64,000 nt of DNA from Siderastrea radians (Eukaryota; Cnidaria; Anthozoa; Scleractinia; Rhizangiidae). The DNA is taken from NCBI GenBank assembly GCA_964017195.1, contig OZ024887.1:68288728-68352727 (forward strand), in the 5' to 3' direction. Position 1 is the stretch's first letter. Each line of letters opens with the position of its first letter. A program made the translations under genes and the position numbers. The notes under the pieces are model-generated. The model saw only the letters and a list, made by a program, of their open reading frames with translations. It was not told where the DNA came from and searched no databases. Below, one piece after another: positions 43,995-55,616 of the stretch.

Positions 43995-45401
43995 ATCAGC
44001 TGCATAAGTTCTAGGGTATTTTCCGTGCTTCAGAAAATTTAAAAGCATTTCATAACCAACCAGGCACTGAAATTTCCGGGACATTCAGAAACTCCATAGT
44101 AAACAACACGATAGCAACAGCTGAAGGTCCTATGTGTCACGTTAATTTTCACATTTTATTTCATTGCATGGGTCATCTCACGACTTATGGATGTTAAACT
44201 GACGTATGATCTTACAAGTAAGACTAGTGCAAAAAATGCCTTGTTTCAATGAAGAAACACCTTTCCCTTTTTTCTGCTTTGACGTACAACTGGCAAAACG
44301 CTTGTATTTTTAAGAGCGGCTCTTTAAATATCGAGAATCCGACGACAGTACCAAAATTTCGAATTTCTTTTTATCTTACCAAAAGAACTTATTTAGAGAC
44401 CTATTTTTTTATTTTTAAGGTTCCACTACGCTTTACTTTTCTTATAAATTAGATAAGTTGAAAAATAGACCGACGAAACTGTTCGTAACCGATGGAATTT
44501 AGGGCATTTTCAACATACTCCTGTAGTCACACTATTACTTGTCTAAAGAAGGCAAGAAACCTTTTACATAGCTTGTTAGACAAATTTAAGAGCAGATGTT
44601 GCCAAAAATCAAACATTTTCAAAATATTGTAACAACAGCTCAAAAATCAATTCCGCTCATATTCTTATGTTAGGTAGACCTTAATGTGAAACAAATCACT
44701 GGATAGTTCGTTTGGCTGAATATCGATTTGTTTTCAAGAAAATCGATATTAACGGAATTCGCGCAAAATACCGCTTTTGAAGCTCAAAATGTAAGGCAAA
44801 TCTCAAAGCTTCGCGTGACAAAACGAAACATTCCAGGGCAACAAAAATTGCCAAAACTTGTAGAACGATGCTTAGATATATGTCAAAAGCAATTTCAGCG
44901 ATTTCTGCTCATTTATTTACGAGCTCTTCTGATGAAATTTATCCGACATACTTTTGATTAGATAAAAAGTATATCAAGTTTAACCTCTATAAAAAGTATG
45001 TGGTACCAAATATTATTCGTCAAGAATATGGATTTCAAGAGGAGAAGGGATGTTCTTTTCCCTCCTAAAAGGATTTTTTGGGGAAATTTATTGACGCGAC
45101 GTTATAGAATTTTAAAGTTGGACAAAATGCGTTGACTCAAGCGATCAGAAAAGTCAGCCTAATTAATTCAGTGTACACATACACAAACAACTTCACGTTT
45201 ACCGCAGGTTTTGATCAGCCAACAACCGATTTTAACACAAAATCCTCGAACCTTCTTGTTGCTGTATCACCGATGAGAGTTGTTCATGATAAAATTCAAG
45301 CAAACTGAAAGGAAACTTGACAGGATGTCGCAACTTGCCATGCCATTGTTTAACCGAACATCCGCCGTTTTTGATGTGAGGATTCTCTTTTCCTATTTCC
45401 G

Positions 45402-45668
45402 TTAGAAAACAGGCTCAAGGTGTTGTACGAAAGATATCTTTCCTTTGAAACTAGCTCTGAACTGAACAGCGAAACAAGAAGTCGTTAATACAAACACATC
45501 TGTTACGTATGTGCTTTGGGTGATGCCACTAATTAATTCAGAACGAGTTTTAGTGAAATCGACAACTGTCACAACTGCATGCATGTTCCGCGGTAACGAA
45601 ATTTTGGGTGCATCGGGTGAATTTGGGGAATGAGGTTTAATTTTTTTCAAATAAACTATTTTTGTCAT
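45402..45668 (-). other. Arm ORF of the foldback element, left copy
   Basis: An 88-codon frame containing SPDAPKISLPR, VVDFTKTRSELISGITQ and VLTTSCFAVQFRASFKGK. The mirror copy at 49117-49359 (+) keeps the same frame through a 6-nt length difference. No family recognised. Coding status is uncertain: arm similarity alone would give similar frames. Confidence 0.35.
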
Positions 45669-46554
45669 CCTACGTTTATTAATTTAAGGACTGAGTGAAG
45701 ATTCTCAGTAGATTGGTTTCGATGATATGAGCACTTTAAAATGCGTGAAACTGAAAAAAACAAACGTACGTTGGCTGCGTGACATTAACCCAAGAGCCTT
45801 TTCCTGGTGGGCAGGGCGAAGGGATGTGAAAAATATATTCTCTTTTGGTTTTCCAAGAGGTAGCACAGTCAATGAACGCTATATTAGGTACTATGGCTGG
45901 ATTAAAATACAACGTTGGACATGAAAATCTCCTTTTCGGTCTGAGAATATTTTTTCTTTTTGTTTAGGGTGGGGCGGGGTTTGGGCTAAAGGTGTTTGGA
46001 AAGACGTTTAAGGGAATACTAAGTCGACTGATTGTAAGTGCCCGGGTGAAAGTGATAGTATAAGTAAACGATTCCTGGCATTAAAGGATTTTCAAATAAA
46101 GCAAAGTTTTTGCATGTCTTGTTTCAGAACTCACCTAACCCCACGTTTAATGTATCAATTATGCAGAAGTGAAACCTTTTGCTTTAAAAACATCACACAA
46201 CGTTCAAGCCAGCCACCTGCATGTGAAAAAGCTTTGTTCAGTAATTATAAAAGCGGACCGGAAAGGAACTTGCAGGTTCTCAATTTTCCGAAAACTGGAT
46301 TTAACAGACCCAAAAGGCTCCCATTACTTACTAAATACTTAGTCCGTGCCTGCACCCTTTCCTCGTGCGTTTTAATATTCTTTAAAGGCATCTTGAGGTG
46401 ACTTGGACATCTAAGTCACCCTCATATCAAGGTCTTCGAACACCTTGAAGAGTGATAGCGGGTCGTTGCAAAATGACAGTTTTGAGGACGTAATTTGTAA
46501 GCAAGGCTCGCTTGAAATTGTTATCTTGGAATTATCTTTCCCTTTTGTTTAACC

Positions 46555-46640
46555 GATCAACCGACCGACCGACCCACTTTCGCGAGGAAGAGGGCGACGG
46601 GTGGGGGAAAGGGGGGCGGTGGGCGGGGAGGCGGTTTGGA
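46555..46640 (+). repeat. G-rich tract
   Basis: (ACCG)n followed by GGGTGGGGGAAAGGGGGGCGG and TGGGCGGGGAGGCGG. There are many G runs with short loops, so G-quadruplex formation is possible. It lies just outside the TTAA-flanked element. Confidence 0.6.
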
Positions 46641-46651
46641 AACCTACTTAA

Positions 46652-47925
46652 AGGATCCTAGTCACCCACAGTGCTTTGCGCGCATCGAGTGAGAAATCCG
46701 CCATTTTCTATGCCCTCTAAAATCACGATCTTTTCACAGTGAATTGAAATCCGGCTACATCCGCGCCAATACGGCCAGTTTGGACCTTCATGTACTTTTT
46801 TGGCCTTAAAAAATTAATAGCGGTTACATCTGGCCGGTTATTTTGGTGTTGTTTGCTATTTTTCTCGTGAAATGTGCGAGACAACGCCAGGACTCTAAGC
46901 CTGCTCTAAGCGATTTATGCTCTCCTTCGCGTGGCAGTACCAAAACAGTCAAGCTTATGAAAGAAATCATTATTCAAGGGATCTTCTTGGTTATTGCACT
47001 AGTGAGGCAAAAGATATCCAATAGATTGAAACGCTGGACAAGCTTAGTCGCCGACATTTTACTTCATTGCGGTGCGCGTTCTTCACGCGCTGAAATGTTT
47101 TGGTCTTCTAAATGTGACGACGGGACTCTCTTTGCAGTGCTGGTAGCGACTTCGATGCCTAAGAACAGCACTTCAATTTTTTCCATAAACTAATCCCTGG
47201 AATTGCAGAAAAGGAGGAGAAAGAATGGTTTGCGAACAGAAACTTTCAGATCTGTTAGCCGCAGTCGACACCTTAGCTACAATGTAGCTACAGTACGTTT
47301 TGTTTTCAAGGCAAATCATGTATTTTGAAAATTGAAATGAATATCCATCCTGTGCGATGATAACAAAGAAAATAAAAGCTATTAACAAAAGAGTTTCTTC
47401 TGTTTGAAAGGAATGTGAAATGCTCTCGCTTTATCTAGCGCTATCAATTAAAACTAAATGCGGTTCGGAGCGGTGATCAGAGCGGCGGGATGGAGTGAGT
47501 TTTGGAAACATTTCTGCCCTCCGTGCATTCGCCTTTTGTGTTTTATGGCGATGGGAAAGTCAAGAATATCCAATTAAACAAGATTCCAAACCTTTATGAT
47601 TCTAGATTCGTTTGAAAATCATATTCCGCGAGCGCTCGCTGAATATAGTTTGCTTTTGGGTAGGCGGACTGGGAGGCTGGCCGGCTTGCGAACACAAACA
47701 TTCTTTGAGTTCTAGGTTTTTGGATAGCCACCAAAATACACTGAAAATAATCGAAAGCCCTTTTACTGGCACTAAAATCAAAAACAAGCGAAGAAATTTC
47801 AGCTTCAGGCTACAATTTATATTTTTACCAGTTGAACTGTTGAGACGTTTTGTCACGTTCGACGAGTAATTTGATCGCAAATTTCAGATCAAAACAATAA
47901 CAAAGGCGTGCCTGACTAGGATCCT
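46652..47925. mobile_element. TTAA-flanked DNA element nested in the foldback spacer
   Basis: Perfect 13-bp inverted ends AGGATCCTAGTCA with TTAA on both sides (46648-46651 and 47926-47929). TTAA duplications are typical of piggyBac and Kolobok transposons. The 1,274-bp copy has only short frames (for example 46843-47193), none resembling a transposase, so it is non-autonomous. Confidence 0.85.
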
Positions 47926-48049
47926 TTAAGGGGAAACCTTTTCATGTTGGGGGATAAAGGGTTCAAACTTCCCCCTTCTCTTAGCCTTCAACCCTGGCTG
48001 CGCCCTCATTTTGTTGGCTCATGCTCTTTGCGTTTTTCGTTTGCAAACT

Positions 48050-48335
48050 TCATGCCTCGGCCAAACTCATTCAACATTATTCAACAATCTTGAACACAAC
48101 TTTGTTGTGCGATGTTGAACAAGGTGGGCAAACGAATTCAATACTTTTGATCACACCTGAGAACATAGAAAAAGTTGAATCAATGTTACAGAACTTCATT
48201 GCACAGGGTGGCACACCTGAGAACAAAAGAAAAGTCGGCAAAATTGTGAAACATCATTAACTTGGAAGGCCAAACTTGTTTTAAAAATTCAACAGTGTTG
48301 ATCGGTGTTCAATAGAACGTTGAACCCCCCAGTTA
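48050..48335. repeat. TTCAACA-rich dispersed repeat
   Basis: Multiple TTCAACA/TTGAACA words (AACTCATTCAACATTATTCA, GATGTTGAACAAGG, ATAGAACGTTGAACC). Its style is similar to 21655-21860. Boundaries are unclear. Confidence 0.45.
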
Positions 48336-49116
48336 ACCGTTTTGTAGTTTTCGTCACTGCTGGAAGCTTAAAAGAAAGACTGCACGCATTACAGTGTCAG
48401 TCGAGTAGAGTCGTTTTTCGTTGGTACCTGTTGGTGCATCGAAAGCGGAAAACCCAAGACTCATAAAAAGTCATCCAAGTTAAGCCCGATAGTGGGTTGT
48501 GTTTTCTGGCAACAGGACGAAGCTCTTAACAATCTTGCAGATCACTAAATTTATTCCCTGAGAACCAGCACGAGTTTTGATTGTTATTAATGTCAATTCT
48601 CCGTAAATAAACGTTTTTGCGTTAAATGTACACTAGCACGTAAATGCGAACAAGAACCAGGCAAAAATAAAAAGGAGGTTTTAAGGTATCACCACTGCCT
48701 TATTTAAAAGTCTTTGAATACCAGGAATCGTTACAATCATTCGATTCAGTGTTCTCTAAAACTTCTTTCCCCGAACCCTATAGCCCAAGCCCCGCCCCAC
48801 CCTCACCCCAACAAAACGAAAAAAGAATTTTAAGACCGAAGAGGAAATTTCCATGCCTGACTTTGTATTTTAATCTAGCCATAGTATATAATATAGTGTT
48901 CATTAACTGTGCGACTTCTTGGAAAACCAACGGAGAATATATTTTTAAAACCCCCTTTGCCCTCCATCAGGTAAAAGCTCAGTCTCGGGTATGTCACGCA
49001 ACCAACGTGCGCTTTTTTCAGTTGCACAGATTTCAAAGTACTCATCGAACCCAATCTACTGAGAATCTTCTTTCAGTCCTTAAAGTAGTAAACGTAGGAA
49101 GACAGAAATATCTTAT

Positions 49117-49359
49117 TTGAAAAAAAAAATTAAACCTATTTCCCCAAAGTCACCCGATGCACCCAAAATTTCGTTACCACGGTACATGTATGCAGTAGTT
49201 GATTTCACTAAAACTCGTTTTGAATTAATTAGCGGCATCACCCAATTAAAGCACGTAACAGATGTTTTTGTATTAACGACTTCTTGTTTCGCTGTTCAGT
49301 TCAGAGCTAGTTTCAAAGGAAAGACATCTTATGTACAACACCTTGAGCCTGTTTTCTAA
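49117..49359 (+). other. Arm ORF of the foldback element, right copy
   Basis: An 80-codon frame mirroring 45668-45402 (SPDAPKISLPRYMYAVVDF, VLTTSCFAVQFRASFKGKTS, HLEPVF). Both end at the same stop. Many differences are substitutions; one is a two-codon deletion. Confidence 0.35.
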
Positions 49360-50059
49360 CGAAAATAGGAAAAGAGAATCGTCACCTCAAAAACGGCGGA
49401 TATTCGGTTAAACGGCATGGCAAGTTGCGACATCCTGTCAAGTTTCTTTGCAGTTTGCTTGGATTTTATCATGAACAAGGACCACAGCTCTCATCGGTGA
49501 TACAGCAACATGAAGGTTAGAGGATTTTGTGTTAAAATCGGTTGTTGGCTGATCAAAACCTGCGGTAAACGTGAAGTTGTTTGTGTATGTGTACACTGAA
49601 TTAATTAGGCTGACTGATTTCTGATCGCTTGGGTCAACGCATTTTGTCCAACTTTAAAATTCTATAACATCGCGTCAATAAATTTCCCCAAAGAATCCTT
49701 TTAGGAGGGAAAAGAACATCCCTTCTCCTCTTGAAGTCCAGATTCTTGACGAATAATATTCGGTACCACATACTTTTTTTAGAGGTTAAACTTGATATAC
49801 TTTTTATCTCGTCAAAAGTATGTCGGATAAATTAAATTAGAGCTCGTAAAAGCTTCAAACGCGAAGCTTCGAGATTTGCCTTAAATTTTGAGCTTCAAAA
49901 GCGGTATTTTGAGCGAATTCCGTTAATATCGATTTTCTTGAAAATAAATCGATATTTAGCCAAACGAACTATGCAGTTATTTGTTTCACATTAAGGTCTA
50001 CCTAACATAAGAATATGAGCGGAATTGATTTTTGACCTGTTGCCTCCAAATGTCTGACC

Positions 50060-53000
50060 CAGGGGGGGCTGGCAGCGAGGTCTGGAACCGAGTTTACATG
50101 ATCGCCCCAGTAAAGAAATTTGGCCGAGTAGGACTGTGTACTAATTTTATTCAAACAAACATGGCGGTGGCGAGGAAGGAGAATTAGCCGAATTAGCCGT
50201 TATTTGGTGTACGCGCGTTTGTGTTGGTTCAGCATTATTTCCGTTATTCCAAGTTTAAACATTCAAGGGAAGGTTTCGATCGCTTTTTTTTTACCTTTGT
50301 TTCTATCTGATTTGGTTGCCCTTTCTGCTTTTTCTGGTACTGATTTTACGAGTTTTGAAGCATTTTCTGACACATTTCACAGCGGTCAGATTCGCTCTCC
50401 TCTTTCACTAAGAATTGTCGCTCGAGACTTTGTCCTTGTTTCATTTACATACACTGTAGATTTTTCTTTCTTTATAGGAACTACCCAGGAGGAGTCAACA
50501 ATTAATTGTGGAGGTTTTGTTGATCCAAATTATTTTCTGTTTGCCCAAGTTATGTTACTACCTTACAGTCCACAAGAGATTTTTTCATGTACAGCTCTCT
50601 AGAATCCTTAAATGGTGAAAAGCTGAGAGGTGATGTTTACAACATTTTGCTCTTTGACTTCGCCACGTGAGTCACAGATATTGCCTACAGTGTGTAGGTA
50701 TACCTGATAATAAAGCTCATTATTTTGGAGAAAAAGGTGAAATAATTTTTCATTTAGATTTTGTCTATCACATCTCTGGGGTGAGAACTGAAACTTAAAG
50801 GGGCCAGTTTGCTCAACTGACAGCAATACTTCAGCCAGTCATTTCACATATTTACTTGGTGACCTTGGCTTCATACATTTCTCCATGAATGGGTTTGTGG
50901 AAAATTGGCATTTGAATTTTGAAGGGACTTGAATTTTTCTTGACAGTGCATTTGATGTTGAACAGCTTTTGCAAGCAAAACAATCATTTGTAAAGGTTCC
51001 AACAGTCTGTAAAGTAAAGATACTCTGGCGAACTCGACAGGTAGCGAAACTGGCTCTGACCAGCAAACACACCATCACTTTGGATCTGGCAGTCGTTGGT
51101 GATCCAAGATGCATGTTGATAAATATGTTTTGGGCAAAGGTTTTGGTTGTACAGGGTCTTTGACTGATGACATATATATGGACAGCTATGTTAATCCTTA
51201 ATTTTCTGAAAACACTTCAAAAGGACTGTTGCACACTTAGAGCAACCATGGTTGATCAGCCATTCTGGGGTTATTTCACATCTCCTTTATAAACAGTTAC
51301 TGAATGCATGCCAGCCTCGTTTTGACACCCAGCAATACAACACTGTTTTGACCTGTTTTCCCCTACCTTATCGGTGACAGTTCTGAAATAATGATCCTCA
51401 CAGTTAAATGCAGTCAACTTGAGCAGTTGAAAGAGCAAACTTGAAAAAATTCAGTCTCAACCAGTATCAAATTTGCCTTTTCAACTGCTCAAGTTGAAAA
51501 CATTTAAAAACTGCAAGCCCTTTATGGCCACATTTGTTACATCAGGCCGCACCTGATTTATTTCATATGTATCCATCTTCAAAAAAACTGAATTCTCCTT
51601 GGCAATTGGAACTGTTTCCTCATCAGAAGTACAAGTGTCTGAAAGGGTGTGAGCAGAAGTCAATTGGTCTTTTAACAGAAGGGACAGTTTAGAACTTTTG
51701 CATTGTCTAATACTCCATTATTGCATAGTTCACCTGGTGTTACTAAACTCAAACTACAAATTTTTCACTGACACTTAAGAAAAATGGGCCTGAATGTCTT
51801 TCCTTTGAATTAAGCTTCTTGTACAGGCTACAGGCAAAAGACAAAAAATCATATAATTGCAAATCCTTCAATCTTTTCAGATTACCCTGGCAAATGTTTA
51901 TAAACCTTCTCATTGGACAGTTGCATGCGTAATGTGGGAAAATGCTTGGAAATGCGATAGTTCATTGCATTTTCCAGTGAATCAAACTTAGCACGTCAGT
52001 ACAATAAATGAAACTAGGAAGTTTTCCTAAACCTAGGAGTATTTACTTTGCCAGTTCTTTAAGTTCTCTTAACAAAACAAGCAAACCTCAGACAGCTCTG
52101 TTTGTAAGGTTAAGCCATGTTGGTTGTCCTTTATAAGCTATCCTTTCCAGTTGCAAAATTCTATCATCTCAAATGTTCTTATTTTTCTTGTAACTGCAAC
52201 CAACCAATATATTTGCAGAAACAACTGCCGCCAAGAAACACTGAAGCCAAAAAAAGAAGAATTCCATAAAATAAACGTGGGGTTTTACACGTAATTACGC
52301 TTACAGCTGTAAATAAGACGCAAAAAACTTGGGACAAGTGCATGTGAAAGTTCAAGCCCATTTTTAATACATTCTAAGCCTTCGCATTCGATTTTGTGTC
52401 TTCATTGTGAAACAGACTTAAAGAAGACTCGCAATCGAAATCTCCTCTTTTCGCTTTGTTGGCTGGAAGATTCTACAGTTTCCACAGTAAAAAGATTCTT
52501 ATAAATCTTCCTGAGATGACGAAATCCACAATCATCTGCTAGAATATAGTTATAATTTGAGCGTAGTTTGTTCAACACTCAACTGGGAAAATCTCATGCC
52601 GAAACTTGTCACTTGCATATTCAATATTGACTGCTCTACTAACCTAAAATAAAGCTGGTCCTTCATTCCATCGATTTTGATGGTCTCAGAAACAGAAATG
52701 GATCGAAATGGAAGGTCGAAAGCTGCAACTTTAATGCCATTTCCCAGGTCAAGTGGCTGTTGACACCGCGAACGTTTAGGTCTTCGATAACACAACCATC
52801 ACGCTCATGTTCTTGACATAATACACAGCAGGAGTGTACACAGATCCAGAATTTAGAGAAATGTGGTGCCCAGACGCTGTACTGTCGCCAAAAATACTAA
52901 CAGCAAATAAACAATAACAAAAAACGAATTCCTTTCCACAATCGAGTCACCACGAACAAAAAGACACATATTTGACCCATATTCACGAGTAGTTCGCGCG

Positions 53001-53122
53001 AGACTTCGTTGCCCTTCGCGCATGCTCGTTAGAGTATTCGAATGATTGACAGATTTCTTTACTGGGGCAATCATGTAGAGGCCAAAAGCGGCAAGATCAA
53101 AGGTAGCTGCCAGCCCCCCCTG
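50060..53122. mobile_element. DNA transposon with perfect 8-bp duplication (P or hAT type)
   Basis: Starts CAGGGGGGGCTGGCAGC and ends with the exact complement, flanked by GTCTGACC at 50052-50059 and 53123-53130. A subterminal inverted pair TACATGATCGCCCCAGTAAA (about 50096; complement near 53075) lies inside both ends. 8-bp duplications fit hAT and P superfamilies; the target resembles the preferred P target GGCCAGAC in reverse complement, with one mismatch. At 3,063 bp it could once have held a gene, but no transposase domain is recognisable. Confidence 0.85.
50204..52800. other. Interior of the 8-bp-duplication transposon
   Basis: Short open frames only: + 50204-50602 (132 codons), - 51114-50839, - 51663-51481 and - 52795-52550. 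None shows a THAP, BED zinc finger, RNase H-like or dimerisation motif that I can recognise. A strong inverted repeat (CAACTTGAGCAGTTGAAA and its complement, 51417-51497) lies in the middle. The frames may be exons of a lost transposase or captured sequence. Confidence 0.35.
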
Positions 53123-53148
53123 GTCTGACCGTTGGTAACGTTCGCTCG

Positions 53149-53549
53149 TCCCAGGTCTCAGGTCCCAGTTCCCAGATCCGGGGTCTCAGGTCCCAGGTCC
53201 CAGGTCCCAGGTCCCAGGTCCCAGGTCCCATGTCCCAGGTCCCAGGTCCCAGATCTCAGGTCCCAGGTCCCAGGTCTCAGGTCCCAGGTCCCAGGTCCCA
53301 GATCCCAGGTCCCATGTCCCATGTCCCATGTCCCATGTCCCAGGTCCCAGGTCCCAGGTCCCAGGTCCCAGGTCTCAGGTCCCAGGTCCCAGGTCCGGGT
53401 TCTCAGGTCCCAGGTCCCAGGTCCCACGTCCCAGATCTCAGGTCCCAGGTCCCAGGTCCCAGGTCCCAGGTCCCAGGTCCCAGGTCCCAGGTCCCAGGTC
53501 CCAGGTCTCAGGTCCCAGGTCCCAGGTCCGGGGTCTCAGGTCCCAGGTC
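53149..53549 (+). repeat. GGTCCCA/GGTCTCA 7-bp minisatellite
   Basis: About 57 units of AGGTCCC with variants (AGGTCTC, TGTCCCA, GATCCCA, TCCGGGG). A 7-bp unit leaves all frames open, creating artefactual Gln-Val-Pro-Gly-Pro-Arg-Ser reading frames on + and Thr-Trp-Asp-Leu-Gly-Pro-Gly frames on -. Confidence 0.97.
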
Positions 53550-54039
53550 AGTGACACCCCAACTGTTCAAAGGGTAGATAGATCACAATTGGTTTAGTTA
53601 ACGTTTATCATTGGACATGGATATGTCTACAGGATAGCACTAACCGGAAACACCCTTTGAAGCACTCGCATAAATGCACCAATGCACCACTTTGACTTTA
53701 CCACCTTTACTGACCTTTAGCTTGTTATAAAAAGACATGATAGCTGTCTGTCAACAAAATGACAGGGTGAGTGGCCAAAAATATGTGCACAAGGTGCGAG
53801 GGAACTGACGAAAAAGGGCATGGTGCAAAAAGACCACGTTTGTATTCATGTTGCTGCCACTTGAGAATCACACAATACAGCGACTGTAATCTGTCACATA
53901 TTCTCAGCTCTCTTGTCGTTGTTGTTTTGGAATTCACAGTATCTGAATTAATCTTTGGAAGTAGATATCAACATGTTCTTATGTTCCAAATGAAAGACTG
54001 TTAATGGCTCAGGACTGGAGAACCCAATAGACAAAGCAT

Positions 54040-54590
54040 TAGTTAATTAATCTGAACTGTTTTATTATTGAGAAACACAAGCTTACAGATGCCTTTAAAC
54101 TGAACCATTTTAAAATTGTGAAATCGTACTCTATTTTCAAAATACAGATACCTATGAACTCTAAACATTTTTACTCTCGTGAAATCATAATCTATTTTTA
54201 GCATACGGATGTTTCTAATCTGAACTGTTTTATTCTCTCACAATCATACTCCCTCTTTTTAGTTCACAGATGCCTATAAACTAAACTGTTTTGTTTTTGT
54301 GAACTCATATTTCTTAACTGAACTGCTTTACTGATTGTTGTGAAATCATACTGTCTCTCTTTTTAGCTAACAGATGTGTCTAAACTCAACTTTTTATTTC
54401 GGTTAAATCATACTTTCTTATTGCCTTAGAAATGTCTGTGAATTATGTTGTTTAGGCTCATAAAATCATTTTTAGCTTATAAATGTCCCCAAACTGAACC
54501 GTTGTAATCTCAAGTCAACATGTACCTTTTATGGCTCACAGATATCTCTAAGCTGAAATGTATTATTCTCCAAAAATCATACCGGTGTGC
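54040..54590 (+). repeat. Degenerate 60-bp tandem repeat
   Basis: The word ACAGATG (or a variant) recurs at about 54085, 54144, 54205 and 54266, spaced 59-61 bp, then with gaps to 54540. Each unit carries CTGAACTGTTTTA and GTGAAATCATACT-like parts. It is the centre of the foldback element. Confidence 0.8.
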
Positions 54591-55514
54591 ATGTGCATGC
54601 GTGGGAACATCACGCATAGTCAATGTTATGTTATCCAAGGTCATGAAACTTAATTTGACTGAATCTCCTAGACCTTGCGCCTGAATTCATTACTTTTTTA
54701 ATCAATGATGTTTGTTCCCATCACTTGGCCCCAGTTGTACGACTGAATCTTCACTCTCACGACTTGAACAAGTGGTGAGTGTTGGACATGGATAAGAAAA
54801 GTGCGGAAGGAGGGGAAGAGGGGCTTGTTTGGGATGTTTACGATGTTTTTGTTTATTAAAACAAGTAAGAACTAAAACTGATTTTTAATTTGTACGTAGC
54901 AGTACACTGAAAAAATTAATTGAAATGTTGACGCTAATAGGATATGCAGAAGTGAAATCATAGCTCCAGGTTTATTTTTGCTTATTTAAATTTATCTATT
55001 TATTATTTCCATCACGAGAATAAACATGATAAAACATTTTGCTGACGAATGCTTTGTGTATTGCGTCCTTTAAGTATTTCATCAGCCGCATTAGGGCTTG
55101 TCCATATCTACGTCCTAAGAATAATACAAAAAACCACAACAACAATAAAATCAGGAGAGCTGTTACAGTCGTTGTATTGTGTGATTCTCAAGTGACACAA
55201 ACGTCGTCTTTTCGCACCACACCCATTTTTGTCAGTTCACTTACACCTTCTGCACATATTTTTGGTCAACACTCAGTCATTTTGTTGACAGACAGCTATC
55301 AATCCTCTTTATAACAGGCTAAAGATCAGCAGTTTTCTATGCATACATGTAGAGCATTCTAGGAAAGACAAAGTGGTGCATTGGTGCATTTATGCGAATG
55401 CTGCAAAGGGTGTTTCCGGTTAGTACTATCCTGTAGAGATATCCATGTCCAATGATAAACGTTAACTAAACCAATTGTGAGCTATCCACCATTTGAACAG
55501 TTGGGGTCTCACTG

Positions 55515-55616
55515 CCTGAGACCCCGGACCTGGGACCTGGGACCTGGGACCTGGGACCTGAGACCTGAGACCTGGGACCTGAGACCTGAGACCTGGGACT
55601 TGGGACCTGGGACCTG
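55515..55616 (-). repeat. GGTCCCA minisatellite, inverted short tract
   Basis: About 14 units of GGGACCT/GAGACCT, the reverse complement of the left tract. The two tracts are about four-fold different in length, so they have expanded or shrunk independently since the element formed. Confidence 0.95.

Larger units (their letters stand above)
40600..44300. repeat. Segmental duplication, unit 2
   Basis: Partner of unit 1 (38.0-40.56 kb) in direct orientation. It is longer because of later insertions: a MITE (40917-41030), a 46-bp palindrome region (41312-41357) and the SINE tandem array (43.17-43.99 kb). Confidence 0.85.
44633..50042. mobile_element. Large foldback element (5.4 kb)
   Basis: The left arm (44633 to about 46110) and right arm (about 48660-50042) are inverted copies with high similarity. 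Matching landmarks are CAAAAATCAATTCCGCTCAT (44640 and the right end), AAAATCGATATTAACGGAAT, GGTGGGGCGGGGTTTGG-type sequence (45969 and, complemented, 48787) and AACGATTCCTGG (46068 and, complemented, 48722). The spacer of about 2.5 kb holds a separate TTAA-flanked element. No transposase recognised. Confidence 0.85.
53149..55616. mobile_element. Foldback element with GGTCCCA minisatellite arm tips
   Basis: The left arm consists of a GGTCCCA tandem tract (53149-53549) followed by sequence to about 53930. The right arm is the inverted form (about 55150-55616) with a shorter tract. Matching landmarks include AACCGGAAACACCCTTTG (53643 and, complemented, about 55405), TGGTTTAGTTAACGTTTATC and GAATCACACAATACA. 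The middle holds degenerate 60-bp tandem repeats. No coding region recognised. Confidence 0.85.

Noticed and set aside
47173..47388. Minus-strand frame with a signal-peptide-like start (LIAFIFFVIIAQDGYSF), considered as first exon of the LamG-PAN gene
   Set aside because: It does not begin with ATG and lies inside a TTAA-flanked transposon. No phase-1 donor fits convincingly.
50204..50602. 132-codon plus-strand frame in the 8-bp-duplication transposon as a gene
   Set aside because: No recognisable domain and no true ATG at the stated start. It remains only a description of the element interior.
53132..53597. Collagen-like or antifreeze-like repeat proteins on both strands (Pro/Gly/Arg/Ser and Thr/Trp/Asp/Leu/Gly repeats)
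   Set aside because: They are artefacts of a 7-bp minisatellite that stays open in every frame. There are no start context, splice sites or flanking domains.
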